From NCBI GenBank assembly GCA_020064725.1, contig JAGTWJ010000003.1, positions 1,302,001 to 1,366,000 of the forward strand: a DNA stretch of 64,000 nucleotides. The letters are read 5' to 3'. Below the pieces are notes generated by a model that did not search any database, was not told where the DNA came from, and saw only the letters and a list, made by a program, of their open reading frames with translations. The position numbers and the translations under genes were made by a program. The stretch is from Drechslerella dactyloides. Taxonomy: Eukaryota; Ascomycota; Orbiliomycetes; Orbiliales; Orbiliaceae. Positions 12,680 to 23,665 of this stretch are shown in pieces (position 1 is the stretch's first letter; each line of letters starts with the position of its first letter).

Positions 12680-13696
12680 ATGTCAGTCGCGACTTCAGCC
12701 CGTTCGATGCTTGTCCGAGCGTCTAGAGCGTCCTCAATCCGCTCTCTCGGAAGCCTGACAGCTGTCCGGAGCAAGTACACCCTCCCGGACCTGCCGTACG
12801 ACTATGGTGCATTGGAGCCACACATCTCTGGCCAGATCATGGAGGTATGGCAGAACCTTAGCGCTAACCAATAATTTTGGGACAGCCCTCTGTCTCAATG
12901 CTCACGTGCGCTCCCGAGCGAGAAGAATTGAATTGAGCCGGATGCTTACTGGCGTATTTTTCGTGCCTAGGTCCATTACACCAAGCACCACCAGACCTAC
13001 GTCAATGGGATCAATGATGCGCAGGAGAAATTCGCAGCGGCCTCCACACCCGCGGAGAAGGTAGCGCTGACTTCGCTGATCAAGTTCCACGGGGGTGGCC
13101 ATGTGAACCACAGCCTCTTCTGGGAGAACCTCTCGCCAGCGAACAAGGATGGCGGCGATCCTCCTTCTGGTGCTCTGGCGACCGCTATCAATGACAGCTG
13201 GGGCAGCTTGGATAACTTCAAGGGAAAGATGAAGTGCGTCCCCCTTGTCGCCAATTGGATCTTTTCTTCTTACTGAAAGCTGTATAACGGCGCTGATAAT
13301 GTATTTCCCGCGCAGTACTGCATTGGCGGGCATTCAGGGCTCCGGATGGGGATGGTTGGTGAAAGATAACACCACCGGAAAGCTATCCATCATTACTATG
13401 CCGGTATGTCGCTGACGTTGCGCCTTTAATTTCGCCATCAAAAACTAATAAAGGCTATCTTATAGAACCAAGACCCGGTCAACACCACTCAATTCACCCC
13501 GCTGGTCGGTATCGACGCCTGGGAGCACGCATACTAGTAAGTCCGACCTACCAATCATTCATTCTTGCCCCGAGAAACACAACACTAACACTATTTTCTC
13601 CAATACAGCCTCCAATACAAGAATGTCAAGGCAGACTACTTCAAGGCCATCTGGAACGTCATCAACTGGAAGACGGCCGAGAAGAGATTCTCTTAA
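12680..13696 (+). CDS. sod2: Mitochondrial manganese superoxide dismutase
   Basis: Five exons: 12680-12844, 12971-13233, 13316-13403, 13466-13536 and 13609-13696, encoding 224 residues. The enzyme converts superoxide to oxygen and hydrogen peroxide in the mitochondrial matrix. The first ~35 residues are rich in Arg, Ser and Ala and poor in acids, as expected of a matrix presequence, followed by the mature start KYTLPDLPYDYGALEP. Metal ligands are visible: His57 in EVHYTKHHQTYVNGIN, the His in GGHVNHSLFW, and the Asp and His in DAWEHAYY. The motif GSGWGWLV is also conserved. ATG at 12680 was preferred over the non-ATG frame opening 12 nt upstream. Convergent with the OB-fold gene, with only about 200 bp between the stops. 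Fe/Mn preference is inferred from the fungal family. Confidence 0.96.
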
Positions 13697-13896
13697 TTCT
13701 TACAACTTCACAAATTTGCGTTCAAGTGATTTTGAGAATGGACCTACAACTATGTCCAAGAAAGAGGTCAATTTGTAGATAGGAAGAAGAGGAGCACAGC
13801 GTCCCCCATACCAAAGCAAAGACAGCACCCTTGTTATCTAATGGGTATCAATGTAGTAATCAAAACGCCAGATACCTTATAAACCGTAGCCAGATA

Positions 13897-15159
13897 TTAG
13901 AAGCTCTCCGTCGGAAGACCGCTTCCTAGCTCATCATCACCCTCGCAGCCTACGTACCCTCTAACCCACTCTCGCAGCCTCCGCACCTTCTCTACTGCTG
14001 CATCTACGGGATCTGACAGATCTACTCGGAACCCTCTTTTCTCCCTATATACCAACATGACCTTACTCCTCTTCCCCTTGACCGAATTTGCGTATACCAC
14101 GCCTTGGTAGTTCTGGAGCACCATATCCTGGAACAAGACGATGTCACCACGGACAAAGCACCTGGCCCTCGCCAATCCTGGGATCAGGGCTGGATTTTCG
14201 GCAGTTGGCGCCGCTGCGCGGCCTGTAGGCAGTGATAGCCAGACTTTTACTTGCAACCCAGCAGATGTGTAGTCGCCAACAGTGAACGTAAGCAGCTCCA
14301 TCTGACCGGATGGGTTGTTTTCATTCTGGTACTTCGTCTTGAGTATCCGTGATTCCACCTTCATTATTCCAACAAGGAGTGTCCTAAAGTAGGTTTTGTA
14401 AGGGTTCAACAGTGCCGCCGGCGACGGTAGGTCCTCTAGGTCCGTTATTTTCGCAATCGGGATCGGGGGCATGGGCACTGGAACCGAATCCTCCTCGTAG
14501 TAGGTAGTTTCGTCCGCCGTAGACTGCGAACGGGAAGCCGACGATCGACTTGGCGGCGGCAAGCTCGAAGGCGGAGGTACCTGCGATGAAGGGAGGTTGT
14601 GGACTGCGTAGGACCGCTCGAGGAAGAAACTGCTGCCATGGTCGTTATCGTTGTCATCCTCCTCCTCCAAGGAGAGTTGTGGGGTCTTTGGAGATAGGGG
14701 GACAAGTGGGGAAGACTGCTCCAGGTGGTTCTGGCTCTCCTTGTCCGACATGGAGATCGCGAAGCAGCGTTCCTTCCAGGCGTATATCGATGGAGTAGGG
14801 TCGTATACACGTTGGGTGAAGCCGGTGTGTAGCGCGGGCTTGCGAAGAGGGAGGACACGCCAGGCCGGAACAGGTACCAGTTTCAGCCGACTGGAGCTTG
14901 CTGCCTGTCTTCCGGCGTTCCCATTCTCTCGATCATCGTTGTCTATGCCGGTGATTTGATTGGAAGAATGCGGATCGAACGTCGATATCGTTGGAAGAGT
15001 CCCAGTTCCCAAGTAGTCCTCTATTCTAGTCGCGCTCACGTCCGGGACCGGCTCGAACGGTGGAGTCGCATATGATAGCAGGCGCTCGTTTGAAGAGAGA
15101 AGCGACGACGTAGTCGGCGCCCCTAGGAGCAGGATGAATTTTCGACTATCCTCGGACAT
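13897..15159 (-). CDS. OB-fold-like protein, possibly nucleic-acid binding
   Basis: An intronless gene of 420 residues. The N-terminus KFILLLGAPTTSSLLSSNER and the segment EPVPDVSATRIEDYLGTG resemble a conserved but poorly characterised family of Pezizomycotina proteins. The middle (about 130-240) is Ser/Pro/Asp-rich and probably disordered. The C-terminal third (about 265-395) has alternating beta-type hydrophobic segments: QMELLTFTVGDY, LQVKVWLSL, ARARCFVRGDIVLFQDMVLQ, GVVYANSVK and KVMLVYREK. This pattern is typical of an OB fold, so DNA or RNA binding is plausible. Similarity to the shieldin subunit 2 OB domains is a guess to test. Single-exon structure and the ATG at 15159 are clear. The gene is convergent with sod2. 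The function is not known. Confidence 0.8.
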   Translation of the reverse strand: MSEDSRKFILLLGAPTTSSLLSSNERLLSYATPPFEPVPDVSATRIEDYLGTGTLPTISTFDPHSSNQITGIDNDDRENGNAGRQAASSSRLKLVPVPAWRVLPLRKPALHTGFTQRVYDPTPSIYAWKERCFAISMSDKESQNHLEQSSPLVPLSPKTPQLSLEEEDDNDNDHGSSFFLERSYAVHNLPSSQVPPPSSLPPPSRSSASRSQSTADETTYYEEDSVPVPMPPIPIAKITDLEDLPSPAALLNPYKTYFRTLLVGIMKVESRILKTKYQNENNPSGQMELLTFTVGDYTSAGLQVKVWLSLPTGRAAAPTAENPALIPGLARARCFVRGDIVLFQDMVLQNYQGVVYANSVKGKRSKVMLVYREKRGFRVDLSDPVDAAVEKVRRLREWVRGYVGCEGDDELGSGLPTESF

Positions 15160-15841
15160 TGCCTCGGGCTTCTGGCCCGCAAGACAACTCGGACATATAT
15201 ACCGCTGAAAGCGTTAATGCGCGTTCCTGTTGTCGCTGATATTTCGCGATTGCGTTGAGGTGGGACGAAATTAGGCTGAAGAGCAAGAGAAGGATCCCCC
15301 TGGCAATATGTGTTCGCCTTTTGTGTCACAGAACACGTCGTTACAACACGCTGCAATGACCCAGCAAGAACTCAAGCCCGAGGTCGTGGGAGCTCGTGAG
15401 AGCGAGATTGAATATTAATTGTGTGCGCGCGGGCCTCAGGCCAGTGCACAAGTGAATTGACGACGAATCTTCAAGTGAAGAGTCTATTTTTCTACAAAAT
15501 GGATCGAAAGGATCAAATGTTCAAAACGAGTGTTATAATATCAGGGCTCGCCAATCACGCAAGTAACGGCGATAAATTGCACAAGATAAATCAACATCAG
15601 AAGGTAGCAAATTCTAAGAAAAGTATCTGGTAGATTTGAGAAATCGACACTGGCTTGGTCGTCGCAAGATCAAAGAGTGGGACAGAAAAGCTACCAAAAA
15701 AATAATTGAAGTTATTCTTAAGCTCGCAATTACGCGCGTCACGGGAATGAACAGGAAGAAGGCGGATCATGATACGACAGTACTATACTGTAGAAAGAAA
15801 AGCATGGTGAATTACGGCTGCAGCTGGGGAGAGTTTGAAAG

Positions 15842-15863
15842 TCCTAGGGGATCGACCCTAGGA
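15842..15863. repeat. Hairpin, 8-bp perfect arms, 6-nt loop
   Basis: TCCTAGGG (15842-15849) and CCCTAGGA (15856-15863) are exact inverted repeats separated by six bases. It lies in a gene-free stretch about 700 bp upstream of the OB-fold gene start. No function can be assigned. Confidence 0.7.
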
Positions 15864-16788
15864 TGCTTCATATGATGGAAACAAGGGCCGCGGCTCTGGG
15901 CAGAGGCATACTTGGCGGGGTTAGGGAAACCCCAAGGCATTCGAACACGAACTGGCGCAGAAGCTAATACAGGTGATGCTAGGAAAGGCCTAGAAAACCT
16001 CCGACGCACTGACCGGCTTGAATGAATATTCGAACCTGGTACCAATGACCCTCTGAGAAACCACCAGCGCGGTCCTACATGCTAACGGCAAGACACATAC
16101 CAATTTTTGAACACGTGTACAGCGAAGCATCATACAAGCGGCCCACTTTGGTGGCTAATAAAAGCTTGGTTTGACCGATGGCGTCTGTATACGGCTTAAT
16201 ATTGAAACTCGCGAGGTAAGATAGATGCTGACAAGAACCAAAGAAACTGGCGAGCGCATCCTAGCGGGCTGAGTTTTCTGCCGTATATATCTAACATCGG
16301 AGACTGGAATACTATCCAGACCATATGGGATATATTGATATTGGTATCACATATCTCAAAGTATAACGAGAGCTCCGGTAGCAATCATACGATAGAGTCG
16401 AAGACTAGCGCTAGCGAATTCATCGCAATGTTCGATTTTGACTTCGCGAATTGCGCGAAGAGGACGAGTGTGTCTGGTGCGAAAGCGCCACCAAATGAAG
16501 ATAGGACAGCAGCTTCGGCTCCTGGAGCTCAGCCCTCTGGTCTGTGAAGGAGCATCGAGCCTCGCTAAGTATATTTAACCAGTAGAATGGTCTCGTAGGC
16601 CAGATCGCACGAAGCAGTAGAATAATTATGATGCCGGCAACAGCTATATCCATATTTAACATAACCCGCTAGCCGCCACAGCAGCGTTGAACATGCAAAT
16701 TGAGGGAATAGGCATCCGCACAACATGCAACCGAGCTCAGAGGCCCCTTGAATACGTGGAATAATGACATGATCAAGACCCTATTCAA

Positions 16789-16806
16789 GCCGCTTGCGCA
16801 AGCGGC
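16789..16806. repeat. Perfect 18-bp palindrome
   Basis: GCCGCTTGCGCAAGCGGC reads the same on both strands without a spacer. It lies in the middle of the 15.2-18.8 kb gene-free stretch. Palindromes of this kind can bind dimeric regulators such as Zn2Cys6 or bHLH proteins, but no flanking gene is close enough to make this likely. Confidence 0.75.
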
Positions 16807-18641
16807 GCGGCCGATGAATCAAATCAAAGGGTGGAAGATGCTCGGATCAGCTCGAGAGAGACAAAAGCATTAGGACATGTATGGCAGCGTATAAGCGACT
16901 TGATCATGCGCGGTTGTAGTCCTACGGCTGATGGCAGGATCTTGGTGCCTACAGGACACGTGCACAGGAGATATCCCTATTGAAATCGAATCAACCAATT
17001 ACGACACAATACGTTGGTGTCTCTCGAGATTTCTTGCCTCGTAACCTATGTAATGTATGTACACCTGCCAAAGCTTCTACTGCAGCTGATTTATTTGAAG
17101 AAAACCTTGAGAGTTCTCCGACCAGCTAGGTATCTTAGTGTACTGTAGTGTTAACGCCATGTTCACATCGCTTATCGCGCGCCGAGCTCTGCAAAAGCTA
17201 ACGTCCATATCCCCCATCCTACCGTATAGTACAAATGCAAATACCTGCTCATCAGTGGTCGATATGTATGTACAGTACCTGCACACCGCCCTGGAAACCG
17301 GTGAGAGCAGATTAACGAGGCTTTACCGTTTGTCGTTAGCCTCCGGGACGTTTGTCTTCGGCGACATGCAGCTTGTTCCTGCTACAGGCCACCATACTCT
17401 CTTCAGATCTCGGTAAAAAAAGCACCTCGTGTTACGCTTCCAGAATAAGGCATCCCGTCCGGGACAGAGAAATTGAATTTGAACCATGTTCGCGCGGAGA
17501 ATTGTTCGTGCAATTAGCTATTGGCCGTGCATCTGGTTGTGGGGTAATGAACGAATAGCATAAGAGCTTGTTACGCAGCATGCACATTGGAAATACGATG
17601 TAAAAATCGATTGTACATACTTCACGATCTATATATGGCTTATATATAAGTAGTTATCTACCAGGAAAGTGCAAATTTTGGGCGATACTGCTACTATGAA
17701 TTTCGGTGGTAGTAATTCTGCAAAATTCTGTCACATCTGACCTTTGAGGCAATTGAGATTATAAATTATTCCAGACTCTCCAGCGCGCAAGCTAGGCTAC
17801 CAACGACACTTTAGGGAGAAATAATGAAAACTACAGGCTATATCGATAGTTCTGGACTTATAGAGCTGCTTTCGTGTTCGTTGGTGGACGGCGTACAGCC
17901 TCTTAGTTAGTATGGCGCATTTATATCTTGCCTTCCGTGATGTTTTTGAACACCGCCCGTCCAGTCCTGTAGGGCTGGACGTAGGCAGACGGCTATGCTC
18001 CTCTTGGCACAGCCTTGCATCGCTTGCTCCTGCGATACAAGGATCGTAGTGCGAAAATAACGGTTATCTAGAAGCCAAAGCCTTAAATGGAAATAACTCG
18101 CGAGACACATCATTAGTCTTGTGGCACCTCTCGTTTGACAGGAGTTACGTAAAGCTTAAAGCGTCCCATGGGAATATTTCGCAAGTTACGGCTCTAGCGC
18201 GAGGAGGAAAACAAGCCACGAAGTTTGGCAGAACTGACATCCTCATGGACACCGGCTCGAACTGACTAGATGTCGCCTCGCTGCCAAGCTCTGGGAGCGG
18301 GGCTAGGTCGTACAGGTATACTTTGACCCTGGTGGTCGCATGAATCGAACAATCCCATTTTTAGTCCATGTAGAATTAATTGTTCTACGCGAGCTCGAGA
18401 AGAAAGCGGTGCAGGCGCATGCGTGCCCAAGACGCTAGGGCTGAAGCTTGTCCGTCTTCTAGCGCCTGGTCTCAAGGCTAAGGCTGAAGGCCAAGGAAAG
18501 AAATGCAATTGTGAATCCTATCAGACATTTCCATAGAGCCGGTAACCGAGCACATATCGACGGTGCGCCTGCTCGAGAGTCAATGATATCATGTATCATA
18601 CGATACTTCAATGAATATATCGAAACTATGGGTGCATTCCG

Positions 18642-18650
18642 TTATAAAAG
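18642..18650 (+). promoter_or_regulatory. TATA box upstream of secreted protein gene
   Basis: TTATAAAAG lies about 155 bp before the start codon at 18804, followed by a CT-rich leader (TTTTCTGCTTTACTTTATTT region). This is a good match to a fungal core promoter and fits a regulated, strongly expressed gene. Confidence 0.6.
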
Positions 18651-18803
18651 GGCCGAGCATCGGCGCCCAGAGTCTCGAGAAAAGTCTTAGAACAGCATCC
18701 TTCGATCGCCTCAATCTTCATACACGGTCATTCGATACCTTTTTCTGCTTTACTTTATTTCTTTTCTCCTTCTTTCAAGACGTCCATCGTTTTCCTTGCG
18801 ACG

Positions 18804-20265
18804 ATGAGACGGTCTATTTTGACACTCCTTCTCAGTTACACCCTCAAGGGAGTTTGGGCTTCGCCGATCGCCCTTGCCCAAGCTGGTTCGCAAAAGTGTG
18901 ATGCGGACAACTGCCTTCGAGGTGAGAAATCCCCCTCTTCCATTGAATCTAATACAACCCCAATGGCGAACTTGGCCTTGCAGGCACAAAACGCTGCAGG
19001 GTGCTCATCATAAGACACTCGCGAATTCCTTTCCAGATAGCTAACATTTACGTATTGTACATATACAGCGGTCCGAAATTCGGTCAGAGCTCCTACGGGA
19101 ATCAACCATTGTTCCTCGTACTTTCTGACAACTGTAACACCAGCCGTCGTGTAAGTACCGTCAATATACCCTTTCTCTATAGAGCCCTATGGATGCTATT
19201 CAAAGATGCACCGGAATACACATAGCTGACTCGATATGATTCCATGGCGTTAGCACCGTTACTACTACGAACACCATCTCCGTAACAGCCACAAGTGTCG
19301 TCGACGCCACCGAAACAGATAATGTAGAGAAAACATTGACCGTGGAAGCGCACCACACGGCGACCAATGTCATTCCCGCGACAGAGACAGTTACGGCCAC
19401 CGCCTACAAAGACCCTCTAGAGCTCCGGAAGCGCCAGCGTGATCACCCTGGGTACCCACTTACGTATACCCGCGTGTCCTTCAACCCGATCGACCTCGAG
19501 AAGCGCCAGCAAACTGCCATCCCGAGCGTTATCCCAGCATATGCTAGTGCCTGCTCCGGCCAAGTCCGCTATTCCAGCGCGTGCTCGTGCATGGGAGTTA
19601 CCGCTTCCACTGTCACCGTCGCGGCCTCAACCACCACCGTCACGACGTCTACGACCGTCACCGTTTCCACCGAAACCCAAAAGACGATAGTTGCGACTGA
19701 CTTTGTCGACGTCACCGTCGCCACTGCGACCAAGGACATCACGGATACCACCGTGGCAGTCACGTCCGTTGTCGCAACGGCCATGCCCACGGAATACATC
19801 AAGCTCTCGCAACGTTTCGCGATCCAGGTCCAAGGTAGCAGCCGCGGCAACTACGTTCTCCGACCAGCCAATAACGAATTCCTATACGTCGGCAACTCCG
19901 ATGCGCCACTCCTTTGGGAGTTCAACGCCCATACCACGTCCATCATCAGCTCGGGCAAACCTCTTATCGCGATCAACGCCTGGCTAGCGCCAAACCAGAT
20001 CAGCGTGATTACGGGGGGTGCCGTCAATCAGAACACGTGGGGGCCTGTCTTCACCTCGATCGATCCCACCGACTTCTCACTCAAGCTCTACTGGAGCGAC
20101 GGGACGACTGTTGCAGGAACGTGGACCTGTATCTTGGCAGGATATCCCGCTCCCAACGGCATCGCCGCGGGCGATGCTAATCTTAAGGCCTCGGATATCG
20201 ATAATATTGATGGTGTTGATGGCTGTGAGGTCATTACCCTGAAGGCCGTCCCTGTTCCGTTCTAG
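18804..20265 (+). CDS. Secreted Thr/Val-rich surface protein, unknown function
   Basis: Three exons: 18804-18921, 19069-19150 and 19254-20265, in matching phases, giving 403 residues. The first ~20 residues form a signal peptide (MRRSILTLLLSYTLKGVWA). After it comes a Cys motif, CDADNCLRAVR, often seen at the mature N-terminus of secreted fungal proteins, then GINHCSSYFLTTVTPAV. Residues about 75-225 are dominated by Thr, Val, Ser and Ala (VTVTTTNTISVTATSVV; ASTTTVTTSTTVTVSTET), consistent with an O-glycosylated stalk. Dibasic KR sites (ELRKRQ, LEKRQ) could be cut by a kexin protease. The C-terminal ~150 residues form a compact region (YIKLSQRFAIQVQG, FLYVGNSDAPLLWEF, WGPVFTSIDPTDFSLKLYWS) that could be a ligand-binding domain. 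There is no GPI-type hydrophobic tail. A cell-wall or extracellular role is inferred; the exact family is not recognised. Confidence 0.85.
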
Positions 20266-20547
20266 ATGCGGTGTAGTGGCGAGCTGTAAAGCAATGGCGT
20301 CTGGGTGTGATATATATACTTGATTTGTTTTCCATTTTTTTTTTCTCTTTTGATCGCCGTTTGGCTTTATATACATACATCAGCTTGCGAAAGGTTACGA
20401 TAGCGATACCTTCCTTTCATGTTACTATCGATCCTTTTCTACATTATATATAAATAAGTATCGTACATACTGCGCGTTAGAAAATTGCAAAAAGGCATCG
20501 TCTCTGTGTTTAATCTCGTCAGCCGGAAGATCTCACCCAACCTGATT

Positions 20548-20611
20548 TGCGAAGAGTCTGGCTGCGAGACAGGCAGTGGGTGTATACAGACCCAATATCG
20601 GCTCTTCGCAA
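20548..20611. repeat. Spaced inverted repeat, 10-bp perfect arms
   Basis: TTGCGAAGAG at 20548-20557 pairs exactly with CTCTTCGCAA at 20602-20611, with 44 bases between. It could form a stem-loop in an RNA. It lies about 280 bp downstream of the secreted protein stop, so a 3'UTR structure is possible. Confidence 0.55.
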
Positions 20612-21811
20612 CAACGTCTAGTATTTAACCAGATGCCGCACGTGCCTCTCCGAACCTTTCCGTAAAGGTAATGATATGGATAAACTTTGATCCCCGATTC
20701 AATTTAATTCCCTCGCACCAAAGCGTCTTACAACATCTTACGAGATCGCTATGAAGAACGGATAGCTAGCATGCTACATATATACAATATGTATATCTGT
20801 GTGAGCTTATCTGTTTATGTGTTATAATGCATGCGTGTAGCTGTATGTACCAGTCCACTCTAAGTTAACTTCCGTCCTGTTTTCATCTCTCAGAGGCGGT
20901 GGTCAGATCACCGAATTTCGAATTCCCTTGTAGGATTTAATTCCTGCGTCAGTCAATCTCATGCATGTCGCGAGTAGAAAACAAAGTAAGGCGGGGAGTT
21001 TTTGTTCCGGATTTCCCTTCAAAACCCTGGGTGTTTTCCGTCAATCGACACCATTAATGAATACCTCCGTTCGCGGATCCGCGTATCCATCTACACATCC
21101 GTGTGGTATATTTAATAAATTACTCATCAGGTCTGCAGTTAGTTTACTCTAAAACCCCATTAGAAGAATTCAATTCGAGAATGCGCTCGCAACTTGTTCA
21201 ACAATCCCTTTATGTATAACAATCGGGCAATCCCCATATATATACGCGTAACGTCCGCACCGACGGTACAACTTTTAACCCGGTACGAGAGTCCGCGTTG
21301 CATGTTGCATATATTCTTATGGTCAAGAAGTATGTTGGCAGCGTAGAATTACGCCCAATCCGGCGGGTTTTGCCAATGATTACTCGGACGTACCCGGATA
21401 TCATCCTGTCAGCATGAGAGAGCTGATGTCATGGTATATCTCCGCGCGGACGAATTTCTGTACAATTCGACGGTATATCGGATAAACTGAAGCAAGGGTA
21501 CAAACTAGCCTCGATTCAAGGCGCTGTTACAACTGTAGGGTCCAAACTACATGCATCGCCTGTCATCGGGGTAAGGTCCAAACCGCTAGCTCATGCCACG
21601 AGTGCATGCACGCCTTAAGCTTGGCCAGCATGCATGCACTTCTTAAGGCACATACACCAGAACCGGGCCCCGCGCGCAGCCAGGGTGCATGCTGACCGCT
21701 CAATGGTCCGCTGGGGGTGTAAGCTACCCCGCTATCAACGCTACCCAACGGATGGTCCGTCGGAAAATGCTCCGCTGGGTGGTGTGAATGTGGGATGAAC
21801 CGAACTACCTG

Positions 21812-21820
21812 TATATAAAA
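21812..21820 (+). promoter_or_regulatory. TATA box upstream of ABM-like gene
   Basis: TATATAAAA lies about 180 bp before the ATG at 22000, an acceptable distance for a fungal TATA promoter. Confidence 0.5.
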
Positions 21821-21999
21821 GCTTCAATTCACCCTCGGCACCAGCATCCATTATATTAATTGACACGGGAATCGATAAGTGCGCTTCAATTCAATTGTTG
21901 AACCTCACTCGATCGATCGATATCATCTAGAATTTAAAAAGCAGATTATAGTATATATATACTTTCTATATACCGGCCTGTATAATTGGTACAAGTGCG

Positions 22000-22785
22000 A
22001 TGTCCGAATACGTCACCGAAGTCGTAACCTTCAACCTTCGCGACGGCATCACCCGCGACCAACTACTCGACCCCGCATCCCCGCACGCCGCCGGCCTCGC
22101 AAAACTCAAAGAACAACCCGGCTGCGAAAAGGTAACATGGGGCCTCACGATCGCGAGTATGGGACCCGATCCCCGAAAACTCCTCTGGTTCGTCGGTGCG
22201 TCCATTACACCAACCCCCCATCAAAAACCCTGTTCCCTACATCTCACAAAGAGTACTTTGCATGCTAACGCGGGAGTATACTATTTCTATTGATTGTGTG
22301 GTTTTACATATTTAGAATGGGATGATATCTCCTCGCATAAAAAGTTCATGGCACAACCGTACTACCAATCCTTCGTCGAAAGCGTCCTCGTCATAACAGA
22401 CACGTCCCACCCGTCCGGCCCCATCCTCGTCCGCCACTACCCCCTCTCCCCACCGCTCTCAACCCTCCTCTCGTCTCTACCCGCCAGCGACATCGCCGCG
22501 CGCAAAGTCGAATACCTAACCACAACCGTCAAGCCAGACATTGATGTATCGCAGCTAGCAACGGACCTAGCGCCGCTTGGACAGGCCGTGGCCGCGGAAG
22601 GCGTGCCGAGCACGTTTGCGTATAGCGTTGAGGATGCGAAGGCTATGCTCGTGCTGAACCTATGGAAGAGCATCGAGCAGAATATGGCGTTTGTCGGCAC
22701 GGAGGCTTTCAAGATGGCGGCGGGGCCGATGGGGGCGGCGAGTGCCGGGCCGCCGGTTGTAATGCATTTTGAGATACTCGGTTGA
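22000..22785 (+). CDS. ABM-like dimeric alpha/beta-barrel protein
   Basis: Two exons, 22000-22195 and 22316-22785, phase-matched, giving 221 residues. The N-terminal half (MSEYVTEVVTFNLRDGITRDQLLD ... GCEKVTWGLTIASMGPDPRKLLWFVEWDDISSHKKFMAQPYYQSF) has the beta-alpha-beta pattern and the typical helix order of ABM/EthD-like ferredoxin-fold proteins, and a weaker second repeat follows (VEYLTTTVKPDIDVSQL ... FAYSVEDAKAMLVLNLWKS). Such proteins include heme-degrading and polyketide-modifying monooxygenases and many of unknown substrate. No signal peptide or membrane segment is seen, so it is probably cytosolic. No biosynthetic cluster surrounds it. Convergent with the F-box/WD40 gene, 880 bp apart. 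The fold is likely; the reaction is unknown. Confidence 0.8.
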
Positions 22786-23665
22786 GTGTTCGTATATAAC
22801 TAAGTTGTTGAAAGGTATTCGAATAAGTATCTAAAATGTACAGTGGCGTCTGTACAGCTATGAAGGTGGAATATGATATCATGGTCCTGTGTATACAGTG
22901 AATGTCTTATAAACTATTATACCCGGACAATCACGACGATATAATACTCAAGATACAACAGCAGGTAAACAAGGCACGCTCAAAAGTCACGTAGATAGCG
23001 GAAAGAAAAACGCTGCAGGCAACGCCATCGTGAACATCGATCGACCAAACACAAATATAAAATATCCTATTGCTCTCAATCAAACCGACAAGTTCCACCA
23101 CCCGCACGCACAACTTGCTTGCAAAAACACATACGCACGTCCAAAGTACTAACTATCTCCATCAGAGAGAAGAAAAGAGCCAGCCGAGTGACCAAATCGT
23201 CAAAAAGTATAAAACAGGGGGGTATGCGAAGGTTGCAAGAAATCAACAACATGCTGGCTAGCGCTAGTAGGTACCTGACACCCTTGGGCATTCGCTGTGC
23301 CCTCTCTATATTGAAGCGAATCGCAAAAATTGAAGATAACGACAGAAAAGAAAGGAAAGGAAAGCGAGTTCAAAGAAAGAGACCGAAGGAGCACAGTTGA
23401 TTATAAAACGAGTATTATGACTTCCCATTCCCCCCCTCCCAACAATGGTTGGCTTTACGCATCTCATATCCCTACAAGATGGAGTATGAAGACCGCGTGC
23501 CACCGAGCACGTACTCACTTCCCCGAGTGATAGGAATTTTTTTTCAATTCGCGCTGTCGTTTCGTCATGTCATATCGGCAAAGGAAACCAACTTTTTTTT
23601 CCACTACTTTTGTCAATTAATGTTCCAAAGAAACACCATCAACCGCCACTGAACGGATTCTTCGC
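22786..23665. other. Convergent intergenic region
   Basis: About 880 bp between the stops of the ABM-like gene and the F-box/WD40 gene. It should hold both 3'UTRs. It is A/T-rich with purine-rich tracts near 23170-23400 and a T-run near 23530-23610. No gene seen. Confidence 0.5.

Larger units (their letters stand above)
15160..18803. other. 3.6 kb without recognisable gene
   Basis: Only short overlapping frames up to about 95 codons are present on either strand. The stretch contains a perfect 18-bp palindrome (16789-16806) and an 8-bp-stem hairpin (15842-15863), listed separately, and AT-rich tracts near 17600-17660. The right end holds the promoter of the secreted protein gene. Phrases such as GCATTCGAAC (near 15940) and ATTCGAACC (near 16027) recall a tRNA T-loop on the minus strand, but no cloverleaf could be built. 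Confidence 0.5.
20266..21999. other. Intergenic, no gene recognised
   Basis: About 1.7 kb between two rightward genes. It has AT-rich tracts (TATATA around 20380-20460 and 20780-20800), a 10-bp inverted repeat (20548-20557 with 20602-20611) and only short frames. The right end is the promoter of the ABM-like gene, with a TATA box at about 21812. Confidence 0.5.

Noticed and set aside
15930..16060. T-loop-like words on the minus strand suggesting a tRNA
   Set aside because: No acceptor stem, D-arm or anticodon stem could be built around them.
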